From Candidatus Altimarinota bacterium (lineage in GTDB: Bacteria > Patescibacteriota > Gracilibacteria > BD1-5 > UBA2023), in the NCBI GenBank assembly GCA_024709505.1, contig JANJWP010000024.1, forward strand, positions 1 through 42,750: a stretch of 42,750 nt of DNA, read 5' to 3'. How positions within the stretch are numbered: position 1 is the stretch's first letter; the number at the start of each line of letters is the position of its first letter. Below the pieces are notes generated by a model that did not search any database, was not told the origin of the DNA, and saw only the letters and a list, made by a program, of their open reading frames with translations. Positions 1 through 10,879 of the stretch are shown here, one piece after another. A program made the translations under genes and the position numbers.

Positions 1-1
1 G

Positions 2-706
2 GTCGAACGATTTTTTTTCTTCGACCACGACACGCTCGAACCCGGCAATCTCATCCGGCACGCGTGCGGGAGTCGGCACGTTGGAAAAAACAAGGCCCAA
101 GCGACCAAGGCGCTCCTCGAAGAATATTCCGGAACGGCGCTCGACCGCGTTTTTCCTTCTTCGAAAAATATCTTCGACGTCGAATCGGGCTTCGAAGACG
201 CGATGGAAAAAGCCGACGTGGCCGTCATCGCCACCGACACCGACGCTTCCCGCGCGTATGCGAACGACGTCTCGGTCGAAAAAGGCGTTCCCGCAGTATT
301 CGTGAGCATGTTCGAGAACGGGTGCGGAGGCGAAATATTCGTCCATCGTCCCGGGGAATGCTGCTACGGATGCCTCATGCTCCACCAAGAACGCCACGAA
401 TTCTTCGAACGTTACCAAAATACCGCGCGCAAAGCCGATTGCTCTTCGGCGCGCGACGTACGGAGCATGCCGGGAATCGGTATCGACCAGCGCTTTTTGT
501 CGGCCATCGCGTCGAGAACGGCGCTCGACCTCCTTTTGGAAGGGTCGGCGCACGCGCTTCCACCCATTGGCGCGCCCATCGCCTCGAATTGGACCGTTTT
601 TTCGGTCTCGGGAATCGAGGGAATCCTCGAAAACCCCCTTTCGAGCCTTCGGTACCGGATGGAAAGGCATTTGGATTGTCGGTGTGGAAAGCATTCTGGC
701 CGATAA
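2..706 (+). CDS. ThiF/E1-like adenylating enzyme, 5'-truncated by the window edge
   Basis: This is the C-terminal part (about 234 residues) of a ThiF/MoeB/E1 superfamily enzyme, which adenylates the C-terminus of a ubiquitin-like protein or peptide. The frame is open from base 2 and stops at TAA. Visible are the end of the Rossmann nucleotide-binding region (FFDHDTLEPGNLIRH, then a VGKNKA helix), the VIATDTDASR strand/loop typical of E1 adenylation domains, a CYGC pair and a C-terminal CRC pair that could bind zinc. The glycine-rich loop lies upstream of the window. It is clearly paralogous to the E1 at 32563-33381: both share VFVSMFE, a conserved Cys followed by ARD, RSMPGIGIDQ and a C-terminal Cys cluster. 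It has no in-frame TGA. Its partners are not visible, so it may end another conjugation cluster. Family assignment is firm; the substrate is unknown. Confidence 0.85.
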   Translation, partial: VERFFFFDHDTLEPGNLIRHACGSRHVGKNKAQATKALLEEYSGTALDRVFPSSKNIFDVESGFEDAMEKADVAVIATDTDASRAYANDVSVEKGVPAVFVSMFENGCGGEIFVHRPGECCYGCLMLHQERHEFFERYQNTARKADCSSARDVRSMPGIGIDQRFLSAIASRTALDLLLEGSAHALPPIGAPIASNWTVFSVSGIEGILENPLSSLRYRMERHLDCRCGKHSGR

Positions 707-748
707 AAATCCTCCGACTGATTTAATGTTAAAAAATATATAAAAAAC

Positions 749-790
749 TTGCGTAATCGACTCCCCCGTAGTAAAATGCGGGGGATTTTA
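749..790 (+). promoter_or_regulatory. Candidate promoter overlapping a terminator-like hairpin
   Basis: TTGCGT (749-754) and TAAAAT (772-777) are separated by 17 bp, a good sigma70-type pair ahead of the surface protein at 851. The -10 box lies in the loop of a short hairpin (TCCCCCG at 762-768, CGGGGGA at 779-785) followed by a T-rich run. That hairpin could end transcription of the upstream E1 gene. Pattern match only. Confidence 0.45.
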
Positions 791-850
791 CCATTTATTG
801 ACGAGGCCTTTCTGATGGAAATCCGAGACGGTTCCTAACTCTTCCTCTCC

Positions 851-1537
851 ATGCGAATTTCAGATTTCAAGAAGCCGGCGCTATCCGGAATCGTTTTCTT
901 TGGTACGGTCGTCGCGCTTTCGGTTGGATATGGGGCATATTCGTCCATTTCCTCTTCGGAATACGCAGCGGGACAACCCCTCTCTTCGTCGCTTTTTGGT
1001 AAGGTGGTGGGTAATTTGGAAGATTTGAATGCGAAGGTATTAAATCTTTCGTTTTCCGGAGGAAATGTCGGGATTGGGACAACGAGTCCGGGTAGTCAAT
1101 TGCATGTAGAAGGTTCGTCCGGAGGTGATCCTAGGGTTTCTTCGAGATATTTCAACGGGGACACAAATGCTATTGCCGGGTTTCAAGCGATGTCAACGAC
1201 AGGCATTGGTGGATTTATCTTGGCGACGGCAAAGGGTACGTATAAACATTTGACCACAGCGACGGATGGAGATACCTATTTAACCAGTCGCCAAGCGGGA
1301 AATAACTTGATCTTTGGAACAGTATCGGCAGAACGTATGCGAATCGACGCTTCCGGTAACGTCGGGATCGGAACAACTTCACCCGTCGACCGCCTCCATA
1401 TTAAAGGTGACGTTTCCATCGAGAAAAGCAACGGCGCTTCCCGCTGCCGACTCACCACCTACGTCAGCGCTTGTAGCGACGGCTATGCCAGCCTCGGTTG
1501 CACCGGCGGAAAATGCCTCTGCTATTACTGTTATTAA
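851..1537 (+). CDS. Secreted or anchored surface protein with GNVGIGT repeats
   Basis: 228 residues. It has an N-terminal hydrophobic segment (about 13-35, after MRISDFKKP) that fits an uncleaved signal anchor or an atypical signal peptide. Two copies of a GNVGIGTTSP motif follow (about residues 74 and 172), each followed by a leucine/valine strand. This motif recurs in phage tail-fibre, spike and bacterial surface proteins of beta-helical or trimeric type, so an extracellular fibre or adhesin role is likely. The C-terminus is Cys-rich (six Cys in the last 30 residues, ending CLCYYCY), suggesting disulfides or cross-linking. There is no Shine-Dalgarno; the first ATG is used. The next gene shares the N-terminal segment almost exactly, so the two are a duplicated pair. 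Exact function unknown. Confidence 0.75.
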   Translation: MRISDFKKPALSGIVFFGTVVALSVGYGAYSSISSSEYAAGQPLSSSLFGKVVGNLEDLNAKVLNLSFSGGNVGIGTTSPGSQLHVEGSSGGDPRVSSRYFNGDTNAIAGFQAMSTTGIGGFILATAKGTYKHLTTATDGDTYLTSRQAGNNLIFGTVSAERMRIDASGNVGIGTTSPVDRLHIKGDVSIEKSNGASRCRLTTYVSACSDGYASLGCTGGKCLCYYCY

Positions 1538-1666
1538 GTCCTCATTCCCTTAATCGCCGATGTCGAATAATCGGATTATCGCTACTAAAACCGTTCTTTC
1601 CGTAGAAAAACTTCTTACTGATTCCAGATTAAAGATTGCGTAGAAAACTTGTTTAACCAATCCTCC

Positions 1667-2677
1667 ATGCGCATTTCTGATTTTAAAAAACCCGTACTGT
1701 CCGGAATCGTTTTCTTCGGCACGGTCGTCGCGCTTTCGGTTGGATACGCGGCACTTAACGGCGGGATTACGGCATCGGATAAAGCTTCCTCGAACGAAGC
1801 GCTTTCTTCGGTAAAATGGAATCGAATCGTAGACGGAATTCTGGATTTGGACGCAAGAACCGCTGGAATGACAACGAACGGTGGAAACGTGGGAATTGGA
1901 ACGATATCCCCCACTGCCAAACTGGATTTAGCGGGCAATTTCAAAGTAAGCGCCATAGCATCAAGGATATTGTGAGATTTCTCGGATCTCACCGTAAGCA
2001 ACCGCCTATTATTTCAAACCTCCGTTGCAAACCAGCCGACTGGGGTGGGGATAATCCCAAACGGAACGAGCTCCGTTTCGTCAATACAGGTTTTCAATAG
2101 CTCTACGGACCCTTCGAATTCGAGCTACGGGGCGTTGACGACGACTTCATGACTGGTAATACTCGATTCTAATAAGATAGGCGACGGGGTTTATTTGCCC
2201 TTGATGTTAAGAACTGGAAATGCCGAAAGGGTGCGCATTGACACTTTGGGAAACGTGGGAATCGGAACCGCAAGTCCACAAAAAAAGCTCGACGTATCGG
2301 GAGACATTGCCATTTCTTCCAACAAATACCTTTGGTCATCTCCAAATTCCGGAACGAACGTTGGACAAATAAAGCTCCATGACAGCACTACCGGAAACAT
2401 GGAATTTACCAAAATCTGAGGAGGAAATTTCGTCTTCTCGGGATGAAACGTGGTTATGTGATACGAAATAATCACCAACGACATTGCTTCGGGAGCGGTG
2501 GCAGGATGGTACTATGCTTCCTGTCCTTCGGGAAAGGTGGTTCTTGGCGGATCATGCTCGACCGGAGCCGGAACCCAGCCGACCAACACGAGCATCAGTG
2601 GAAACGGATACGGTTGCTATAAATCCAACACCACGACCAACTGGCAAATCAAGGCCACGTGCGCGAACATGCAGTAA
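1667..2677 (+). CDS. Second surface protein with the same N-terminal anchor (reads through five TGA)
   Basis: 336 residues if TGA is glycine. The N-terminus (MRISDFKKPVLSGIVFF) is nearly identical to that of the neighbour at 851, including the hydrophobic segment. GNVGIG motifs occur near residues 73 and 196, each followed by a SPxxKLD strand, again suggesting an extracellular fibre. The frame continues through five TGAs (first at 1976, last three near 2418-2462) to TAA at 2675. The coding pattern stays coherent, and some TGAs sit in glycine-rich runs such as FSGGNVVMG. The C-terminal 60 residues carry four Cys and a WYYASCPSGKVVLGG region that looks like a small disulfide-stabilised tip domain. 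There is no Shine-Dalgarno. Likely an adhesin or pilus-tip-like protein; host or surface target unknown. Confidence 0.72.
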
Positions 2678-2691
2678 AGGCGGCGTTTCGG

Positions 2692-3354
2692 TTATTGTCG
2701 TTCTAAAGCCGTCGGTTCGAATACCTCAAAAAACCTCCGGAGCGCAAGCGTTTGATCGATGAAACACGGGCTCGTCGCCACCGTGATAAGGCGGGCGTCC
2801 TTCGCGAAAGCGAGGATGGCCCGCTTTTTCAATTCGAAGGGAACGTAGTCCAAGTCGGGAGCGAAAAAATCCAAGTCGAGATTGAGGACGGTAGGAACGC
2901 TCGGGTCGTATCCGGTCGATTCCAAAAACGCGAGGGCGCTTTCCAATTCTCCCTCGCCTTCGATTTTTACCATTTCGCGGACGAGCCCGCTTCGGAGGGC
3001 GGGTTCGACATAGTTGCCGACTTCGGTCTTGAAGTTCACGAATTCTTCGACGTACTTCGCGTCCGCCGAACGCGAGAGGTCGAGTTCGTGGACGTTGGGC
3101 CAAAGGTCGCTGTGCATGTCGATATGGACGAGACGGAATCCTTTGGGCAATCCACCCGAAGCGAACGCTTCGAGCCAAAAAGCGAGGGCGAGGTTATGGT
3201 TGTCGAAAACGTGGACGGGGACCCCGTTCCAATCGGAGGAAACGAACATTTCGAGTCCGAAAAACTCGCGTACGGCCCCTTCGCAAAACTCCCGGAACGC
3301 CACTCTCGAACCAACTTTCAAGCGCGAAAGGTCGCCGAACTCACGTCTGGCCAC
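2692..3354 (-). CDS. UPF0489 (C5orf22-like) family protein
   Basis: 220 residues from a GTG start. It matches the UPF0489 pattern: VHIDMHSDLW (a metal-site-like HxDxHxD segment as in arginase-fold proteins), then LNLDLDFFAPD and a late ATSPCFID segment. The family is uncharacterised but its arginase/deacetylase-like motifs suggest a metal-dependent hydrolase in the cytoplasm. It follows gmk on the same strand with about 90 bp between them. The start is uncertain: the frame stays open upstream of the GTG through an in-frame TGA, so the protein may begin up to about 30 codons earlier. It converges on the surface-protein gene, the two stop codons being 15 bp apart. Confidence 0.65.
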   Translation of the reverse strand: MARREFGDLSRLKVGSRVAFREFCEGAVREFFGLEMFVSSDWNGVPVHVFDNHNLALAFWLEAFASGGLPKGFRLVHIDMHSDLWPNVHELDLSRSADAKYVEEFVNFKTEVGNYVEPALRSGLVREMVKIEGEGELESALAFLESTGYDPSVPTVLNLDLDFFAPDLDYVPFELKKRAILAFAKDARLITVATSPCFIDQTLALRRFFEVFEPTALERQ

Positions 3355-3443
3355 TTGAAGGGGGCGAACCGAAGGCCCCGATTGTCCGAAGCGGTTGTTT
3401 CAAACGGGTTCCGCAATGACGGAAATGCGCTCGAAAACGGGCA

Positions 3444-4019
3444 TTACGACCGTGCGAACATAACAGCCGAAACCTTCGCGACCGCGTTTTCGAGGCAGTC
3501 GTTTTCGATTTGATGGTCGTAGAAATCTTTTTCCTCCATTTCGACCAGAGCGTTCGCGAGACGAATGTTCAACGCCCCTTCGTCTTCGGTTCCCCTTCCG
3601 CGAAGGCGGTTTTTCAGTTCGTCAATCGACGGGGGAAGCAAAAAGACCGTGGATACGCGGTATCCGCGACGCATGAGTTCGGGCTTCAAATGGGCCATTC
3701 CCTGAGGATCGACGATGTACACCGGACTCTTCGCATGGGAAACGATTCGGTCGAGCTCCCCCGCCGAAGACCCGTAATAGTTGCCGTGCACGAGCGCGTA
3801 TTCGATCATGTTCCCCGAAAGGATTTCGGCTTCGAATTCGGTTTTCGAAAGGAAATAGTAGTGGACTCCGTCGGTTTCTCCGGGCCTCGGAGCACGGGTG
3901 GTGGTGGTGACGATCTTTTCCACCCGGTCGGAGTGGTTCGAACGGATTTCGTCCCAAACGGTGGTTTTCCCTACTCCGGAAGGACCGGAGAGAATGAATA
4001 CGGTGTGCGATTTTTCCAT
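3444..4019 (-). CDS. gmk: Guanylate kinase
   Basis: 191 residues, the usual length for a bacterial guanylate kinase (GMP + ATP to GDP + ADP), cytoplasmic. The P-loop GPSGVGKTT is at residues 12-20. The GMP-binding region follows as TTTTRAPRPGETDGVHYYF, then the EYALVHGNYYG segment and the lid helix with RLRGRGTED. There is no in-frame TGA. The start is set by a promoter whose -10 box ends 6 nt before the ATG, so the mRNA is probably leaderless and there is no Shine-Dalgarno. Confidence 0.95.
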   Translation of the reverse strand: MEKSHTVFILSGPSGVGKTTVWDEIRSNHSDRVEKIVTTTTRAPRPGETDGVHYYFLSKTEFEAEILSGNMIEYALVHGNYYGSSAGELDRIVSHAKSPVYIVDPQGMAHLKPELMRRGYRVSTVFLLPPSIDELKNRLRGRGTEDEGALNIRLANALVEMEEKDFYDHQIENDCLENAVAKVSAVMFARS

Positions 4020-4025
4020 GCCACG

Positions 4026-4053
4026 AAATTACGGGATTTTCGCGGGAAATCAA
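4026..4053 (-). promoter_or_regulatory. Leaderless-type promoter of gmk
   Basis: On the minus strand TTGATT, 16 bp, TAATTT, then 6 nt to the gmk ATG. Transcription would start at or within a base or two of the start codon. The same geometry is seen at mutY and at the leader peptide at 25754. Confidence 0.55.
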
Positions 4054-4112
4054 GGGACAGTCGGTTCCAATGAACTCGAAAGGATGCCGCCCGAGAGCGG
4101 CATTCCCAAAAA

Positions 4113-7100
4113 CTATCTCGCCGAAACAGACAACCTCTCTCCCGAAGAACGCCCGAAGGTCTCGGGAGCGTAGAATTCGAACGCCCGAGTTGGCGGAACC
4201 GAATAATCGCCCGCATGGGTCGCCCGGAAAACGTAGGATCCTTCGTAGTCGCCCGGTTCGAGGCGTTCGGAATATCCGAAATACCGGTCGTCCAAGAATT
4301 CTTCGCGTTCGAAGAAGGTGTCTTTCGCAACGATCTTCGATTCGGTTGCCAAACGGGTGTTGACCACCTCGGCACCGGCGGGTACGAACGATTCGAACGC
4401 CACGCGGTCGCGGGTTTCGGCGAGGATGACGCGGTATTTGACCCGGACGAGCTGTCCGACGCGGAAGGACTTTACGGAATCGAGGTATTCGTAGGCGGAT
4501 TTCGGGTATTTCAATTCGTCATAGCGGATTTTTCCGGCGTCGTAGAGAGCGGTTTCCTGGCGCTTGAGCGCCTCGATCCTCCGATAATCGGCCTCGTCGT
4601 AATAGGCGGTCGAAACGAACATTCCCTCGTCGCGGGCGGCGAGGTTTTCAGCCGGAACGGGATACGAAAGCGAAAGGTCGTAGTAGAGCTTTCCGGTTCC
4701 GGTCTTTATGAAATTGACGGTGGAATCCGTGGGCAACGCCGAGAGGGGAATCCGTTTTTCGAAGAACTTGGTGACGTCGCCTTTGGAGATTCCCGTTTCG
4801 ATGACGTTCTCGCCGTTCACGCCGGCTTTGACGACCATGTTCGAAAATCCCGAAGCGTCGGAAGCGGCGCGGGCAGCGAAGGCGGAAAGCACGGCGACCG
4901 TATCGAGGGTCGAACCGTAGCTTCCGTCGGATCGGCGGGACTTTGAGAGGAATCGCGAAACGTTGTCGAGTACTTGCGAGAGTTCGTTTTGGTCTTTCCC
5001 AAGCTTTACCGCCGATTCGAGGAACGCCGCCGAAGCGCGGATCCTTCCGCCGTCGGACGGCGAAGCCGCGATGAACGCCCCGCGCGAATCGTAGACGAGC
5101 GCGGTTTGAAGGAGCTCGTCGAAGATCGAATCCGACGCCTTTGACAGCGCCTCGGTATCGGCCGCGGAGAGCGAGGAAATTTTGGAGACGTCGGAGAGAA
5201 CTCCGAGGGCCTTGGATTTTTCGGCCGCATTGAGCGAGGAAACGTCGAGGAGTTTCCACATTTTGTAGGCTTCGTAATCGTCGGGTTTCACTCCCAGCAC
5301 GGCAGAAACGGCCGAAAGCCTTTCGGAGGCCGAATATCCGCAGGAATCCGCCTCGGGCGACGACGGAATCGAGGCGGGCGGAGCGAAACAATACGGCCGC
5401 TTGTTGGCGTAAAACTCGCGCTTCAGGTACGCCGAAGCATCGGAGAGCGACTTTTGATCGACGGCGATGCCGAGCGACCGGATTTGCGAGAGGGTCTTTA
5501 CCACGTGGGCGGTCATCGCGAAATCCGATTTCGGAGCTTCGGGCCAATAGCCGAACCCTCCGTCTCCACGGACGAACGCCGACATCGAAGCGACGTAGTC
5601 GGAAAGCGCTTCGCGCACGGTCTTGGTTTTGGAACCGCCCGCGTCCACGTAGGGCACCGAGACCGCATCGAGATCGAACGGCAGTCAAAGGGCGTCGGAG
5701 AGGCGCTTCGATACGACGTGCGGAATGATGGCGGAAGTTTTTTGTTCGACGCAACCGTAAGGATAGGCCAAAAGGTGTTCGAGCCCGTCCGCGGCGTTCG
5801 CGAAGAGCGTGGCCGAATAGCGGACCGAAAGTTCCGAACGCGATTGGTCGATGCCCGAAAGGTTCAGCCGTTCGTCAAAGGAAGCGTCCCGGGTAGCACC
5901 CACCGTCGCGGTCGTCTCCCACGTTTCCGACCGGAAAACCGGAACCGTCTTTTCAACCGAATCGGATTTCGTCCCCGTTTTCGCAGCAACCGACACCTTT
6001 ACGGCGGCACGGTCTTTTCCGGATGGAACCGACGAAACGGTTACCGGGAAGGCTACGGTTTCGGAAGCGCCGCTTGCAATCCGAACCTTTCGGACGGGTT
6101 TTTCGATAACGAATCCTTCGGCCGAAAGGGATACTTCGAATTCGGCGTCGGATCCCGTGCGGTTGAAAACGACCGGGGAGAGAACGGTTTTATCTCCCGA
6201 GCGGAAGATGCGCGGGAGGTTTTCGGAAACCATGACCTCCTTCGCCGTGACGACCGAAGTTTGCCCAACTCCAATGCGGTTGTCCGCGGAAGTCGATACG
6301 ACCGCCTCGACGACCCAAGTGGTGAGGTTATCGGGCAAAGCGTCGGTGGTTACCGAGAACTTTCCGTTGGCGTCGGTGGTGAAATCAGCTCTCCAAAAGG
6401 CGGTGTCCTTGAACGTTCCGCGCTTCTTTTGGGCATCGCCGCCCTTCCGGTCTTCTCCGGCGCCTCACTTGGCGCCGTTTTGGAGCGCGGAAGACTTTAC
6501 TTCAAGCTTCTCTACGAGGTTGGCGAGCGAAAGCGAAGTCTGAACGCCGAGGTAGCGCTTCATTTCGTAAAAGAAGGCGAAGGGGTTTTTCTTGGGGTTT
6601 CCCAAAAGCGCGAGTACCGATTGGTCAACCACCGAAAGGCTTCCGTTGGCGTTTTTTACGGGGTTTCCGAGCGCGTCCTTAACGAACACCGCGACAGTGA
6701 GGGGTTCGCCCGGGGATTTTCGGTCGCGGTCAGCGGTGACGGTAACCGAAAGGCGTTTTTCATCGGGCAGGACTTTTACGACCGACAAGGCCCGCTTATA
6801 GGTAGGAAGGATGGCGCCCTCTGCTTTTCCAATGATAAACGCCTTTACGTAAACGTTGGGGATATGGCGCGAATCAAGGGGTATTTCGATCCGCTCGGCA
6901 TACGAAGTGATATCGCGGACGAACACGTCGAGAACGGCGTCGTCTTTTTCGACGGCGATGAAAGCTTTTCCGGAATTCACGGGGGTTTTGAGCGTGAACG
7001 CCGCTTTTTCGCCCGGTTTCAAAACGGTTTTTTCAGCGATCATGGACGTGAGCGAATTGTTGGTTCCGCCCCAAGCGACGTAATCTTCGGTTGCCGCGTA

Positions 7101-10100
7101 GGCGTATTCGGAAGACGTCGTTTCCATTCCGTTTTTCCCTCGGTAAACGGCGCGGATTTCGAATTCCCCGCCCTTTTCCGGTCGGTATTCGGCACGGAAC
7201 TTCCCTTCGGAATCGGAAGTGGCCGAGAGGATTTTTTCGACGGTTTCGACGATTTCGTTTTCGGAGTAGTAGGTTCCGTCGATGCCGAGTTTTTTTACCT
7301 CTTTCCATTCCCGGCGGACGAATTCCACGCGGACGGATTTTTCCGGGAGCGGTTTTGCCGAATGGTCGAGAACGATGCCTTCGGCCGGAATCGGGTCGCC
7401 CTTGTTCACCCAATAGGGCGAACGGATCCCCACGTTCGCGTCAGTGCGGTGGAGCGCTTTGGTGACGCTTTGATTGACGGTTCTTCCGGTATTCGGATCG
7501 GTGATTTCAATGTGGAAGCTGTAGAGTTTTTCGCCGTCTTCCGGACCGAATTCGGGCATTTGGTATTCAAGCATTCCCCTTCCGTTCGCGTCGAGCTTTC
7601 CGGAAATGGTTTCGACGAACCGGTCGCTTTGATCGCAATACCCCCAATGAACGCAGTCGTAGTTCGACGAGGCGGTTCCAAATCGGTAGGCGGAATAATC
7701 ACGCGGGTCGAAGAAATAGTTTTGTGACATGACGCGCACCGAATATTCGCCCATCGCGAGAGCGCCGCCAAAGTAATATTCGGCGGAAAACGGCACCGAT
7801 ATTTTTTCCTTGGGAAGAATGTTCGGCGAAGTTTCGGAAGCGGATACTTTGAATACGGGCTTGACGTACTGTTCGACGAAAAAATTTCCGTCATTATGAA
7901 CGTAGAGCGGATTTTCACCGGCCTTACCCGCCGCCGAAACCGTGAAGTCATATCGACCGGTCTTCATGCCCAAAGGAAGATCGAACGCGCCAGCAAAATG
8001 GGAATTCTTGTCCGTTTTGAGCGCAAGTTCTTTGAAGAGTTCCCCATTCTGATCAAGAATGCGGACTTTCACGTCCTTCAAGGTCGATGGGACGTATCCT
8101 TCGGGAAGAAATCGACGGAGAATGCCCTTGAAATACACCGTGTCGCCCGTTCGGTAAATGGGCCGATCGCCATAGACGTAGGCATAATCGCGCATGGTAG
8201 AATCCTGTCCGGAAACGTAGCCGAAATCGTAGTTGGAAACCGAATCCGAATTTACGGCCAAAACGCCGAAATACTTGGCGTTTTTAGCAACGATGAAGGC
8301 GATGGGTTTTGCGGTCTTGGCGATTTCGTAGGAAGACCGTTTGGCATTCCAAGTGATTTTTGCACGTTCGAAAACGGGATTTCCGCTTTCGTAATTGTAA
8401 GAATAGGTTTCAAAAACGAGATCCGAAGGGGTTTCCTTTCCATCGAAAGAGGCCGCGAAGATGTGGCCGCGATCACCGCCTTGTTCGAGCGTGAGCGAAA
8501 GATTGGAGCGGACGAAGAAGTGGGCGAATTCACGATCAAGGTCCCGATATCCTCCTTCGGAAAGATTGAACCGATCGGACGACGTTCAGCGAACGAACAC
8601 GAAGGGGGATTCGGCTTCGCGGCCGAGTATGTCGGCCTCGACGTCCACTTGGGTGGGAGAGAGTTGCCAATGGCGGTTTTGCAGGGGAACGACCACTCTC
8701 GCGATGCGGGAACATTTCGGGGCGTAGTTCGCCTTCCAGGGGTTCGCGGCGAAGCGGAAATACTCAGCCGCATCGGTTTCGCAGGCCTCGAGCGTAGCGG
8801 AAGCGAGATTGACGGACTTAAGGCCGGCGACCATTCCGGCTTCGGCGGGAATGACGTTGACGTCCTTCGGAGCCGAAGAGTAGAGGTAGCGGTCCTTTTC
8901 CGAAACGTTTCCGGTTTTGAACGCGGGAAATACGACGTCGGACTGAAGTCGGTTCCCATAGGAATCGGCGGCTCCTTTGGCAATTTTTACCGAATATTCG
9001 GTATCTGGATTGAGCCGCACGGAAGCAACGTAAGCCCGCTTCCCCTCGACTTTCGGACAACTGAACGTTTCTCGGCTTTCGCCGTTTTTCCATTCCCAGC
9101 GTCCGTCGGGGAAAATGTCGCGGGTCCGCGAGACCGGAACCGTCACGATGAAGCTCGGATCGTTTTGGAGCGGAGTCGTCGAATAAAGGCAGGCTTCGGT
9201 GGTCGAAACGACCTTGAATCCGGAGACCGAAAATTCGGGCGAGACGACGAAATTTTTTTCCGCATCGGACGAAAGCGATGGAGAAGCCGATTTTGAAACG
9301 ACGAGTCGAACCTTGGCCCCGTAAGGAAGCGGGGACTTGATTTCGCATTTGAAACCGGTCCGTTTTTCTTCTCTTCCTTCCGAATTCGAAACGGTGCGGT
9401 CAAAAACCGAAAGATCGCATTCCGAAAGCGTTTCGTGACGTTCTCCAAGGAGACGGACGAAGTCTTTCCCAAACGAAACCACCTCGTCGAATTCGATGGA
9501 TAAAATGCCGTTCCTTGCCGGAATGACGGGGGCCGCACGCCCCTCGGAATAGACTTCCGGAGTATCGATAAGCGCCCCGGTTTCGGAAAACTCCTTATAT
9601 TTTACGACCACGTTCGAAATGAAGTCGTTCGAGCGGAATTTCCATTCGGCCCCCTTTTTCATGGGAAGGTTTCCATAAGCGGGCATGAGTCCTTCCGCAA
9701 CGCGGACGACGTAGTTCGTCGAATGGCTGAGGGGTCCGTCTTTTCCAGTTACGAAAAGGACGTTCGAAACGCTCCCTCCGGAGACCGCCGCAATCTTAAA
9801 CGACACGGGCTTTCCACTCGCCCCCTCAAGGAGGGAAAGCTTTTGTGAAAGGATTTCCGCATCGACGTCGGCATTGAATCGGAGCGTCATTCCATCCTTG
9901 GGCGAAAACGTCGGAATCTCCGAACCGGTGGAAACGATGGCGGAAAGTTCGGGAGTGGAAAATTCCGAAACGAAGGCTTCCTTCATGGGATAGAGGAATC
10001 CGGTCGAATTTCCAACCGTGACACGGTATTTGGACGAGGCTGAGAGCGATTTTTCCAAAACGTATTCGAGTACGTTTCCGGAAATCCACGAACACCGTCC

Positions 10101-10742
10101 ATCAACTTGGGGTTCGAATTTTACGGGACAAGGAATCCGGTCCTGCTCGGAAAGCGACGAAAGCGCGACGACCGGAATGTTGAAAATGAATATCGGGTTT
10201 TTGGAAAGCGCGGAGGTTTCCCCCGAAGGAATCGCCTTCGTCACCTTCACTCCGGCCACGGCTTCGAGTTCGATGACGTAGTCTTTTCCGAGAGGTTTTC
10301 CCCGAAGGCTTGAGACGTCTTTCGAGAGGGTGAAAACGTATTTCGACCCCACCGCCATCTTCTCGGAAAGGGCAAAAGAAACGACGTTACCGTTTTTTAC
10401 CGAAGCGTAACCGGAAAGAGCCGGCGATACCGTGAACGTCGAAGCGTTAACGCTCGCGGGATCGATTTCTTGAGAAAGCGTGAAATCGACCGAAGGAACG
10501 TCGAAAGGGATTTTCCGGTACTCCAGGCTGAAGTTTGCCGCGAGCACCCGCGGAGCCCCGGAAATTTCAACGTATTTCGACCATCCGAAAACGGCTCATG
10601 CGAGCGCGAAAGCGGAAGCGAGCGCGAAAGCGGAGAATTTCCGGCATTTTTTGCGAAACGACGGATCGGCGAACGTTTCGCGGATTTGGCGGCAGAACGG
10701 AACTCCGGTTTTTAAAGCCGCCTTCTGGTGCTTTTTAGCCAT
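4113..10742 (-). CDS. Giant alpha-2-macroglobulin-like protein with intact thioester motif
   Basis: 2209 residues with TGA read as glycine at four places (near 10603, 8586, 6465 and 5685). The N-terminus is basic with one membrane segment (about 36-54), so the protein is probably tethered outside the cytoplasmic membrane. A long stretch of Ig/Big-like macroglobulin domains fills residues 60-830. The MG2 region with DRPIYRTGDTVYFKG is near residue 857. The A2M domain (TTDALPDNLTTWVVEA) is near 1470. The thioester site YPYGCVEQ is near 1661 and is followed by the alpha-alpha toroid and a receptor-like C-terminal domain. Bacterial macroglobulins are thought to trap foreign proteases, protecting the envelope, and are commonly encoded beside PBP1C, as here (12482-14569). 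An 18-bp tandem repeat (GCGAGCGCGAAAGCGGA units, about 10600-10635) encodes the Ala-rich membrane segment. Stop is TAG. Confidence 0.88.
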
Positions 10743-10775
10743 GGTCTTGCAGGATAAGAAACGACCTTTTGAAAC

Positions 10776-10803
10776 ATAGTAGTCCGAAAGGGGCGCGAAT
10801 CAA
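10776..10803 (-). promoter_or_regulatory. Candidate promoter of the macroglobulin gene
   Basis: Minus-strand TTGATT (10803-10798), 16 bp, TACTAT (10781-10776), with the ATG 33 nt further on at 10742. It is the same TTGATT-16 arrangement as at gmk and the permease at 17033. Confidence 0.5.
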
Positions 10804-10845
10804 TGGGGCGAACGGAAAAAATTCGCCTCCGAATCCGCGGGAGTC

Positions 10846-10873
10846 TTTACCTCAGACGAAAAAACCGTACCAT
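10846..10873 (+). promoter_or_regulatory. Leaderless-type promoter of mutY
   Basis: TTTACC (10846-10851), 16 bp, TACCAT (10868-10873), then 6 nt to the mutY ATG at 10880. It matches the gmk promoter geometry. Confidence 0.45.
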
Positions 10874-10879
10874 CGTGAC

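Noticed and set aside
2705-2735. tRNA-like T-loop GGTTCGAATACC
   Set aside because: No matching acceptor, D or anticodon stems; it lies within the coding end of the UPF0489-like gene.
5454-9296. Long plus-strand open frames (up to 757 codons) opposite the macroglobulin gene
   Set aside because: They are antisense shadows: no domain motifs, Arg/Phe/Gly-rich composition, and the minus strand has clear macroglobulin motifs including the thioester site.
10595-10640. Tandem GCGAGCGCGAAAGCGGA units as a regulatory repeat
   Set aside because: They lie inside the macroglobulin gene and encode its Ala/Ser membrane segment, so coding constraint explains them.
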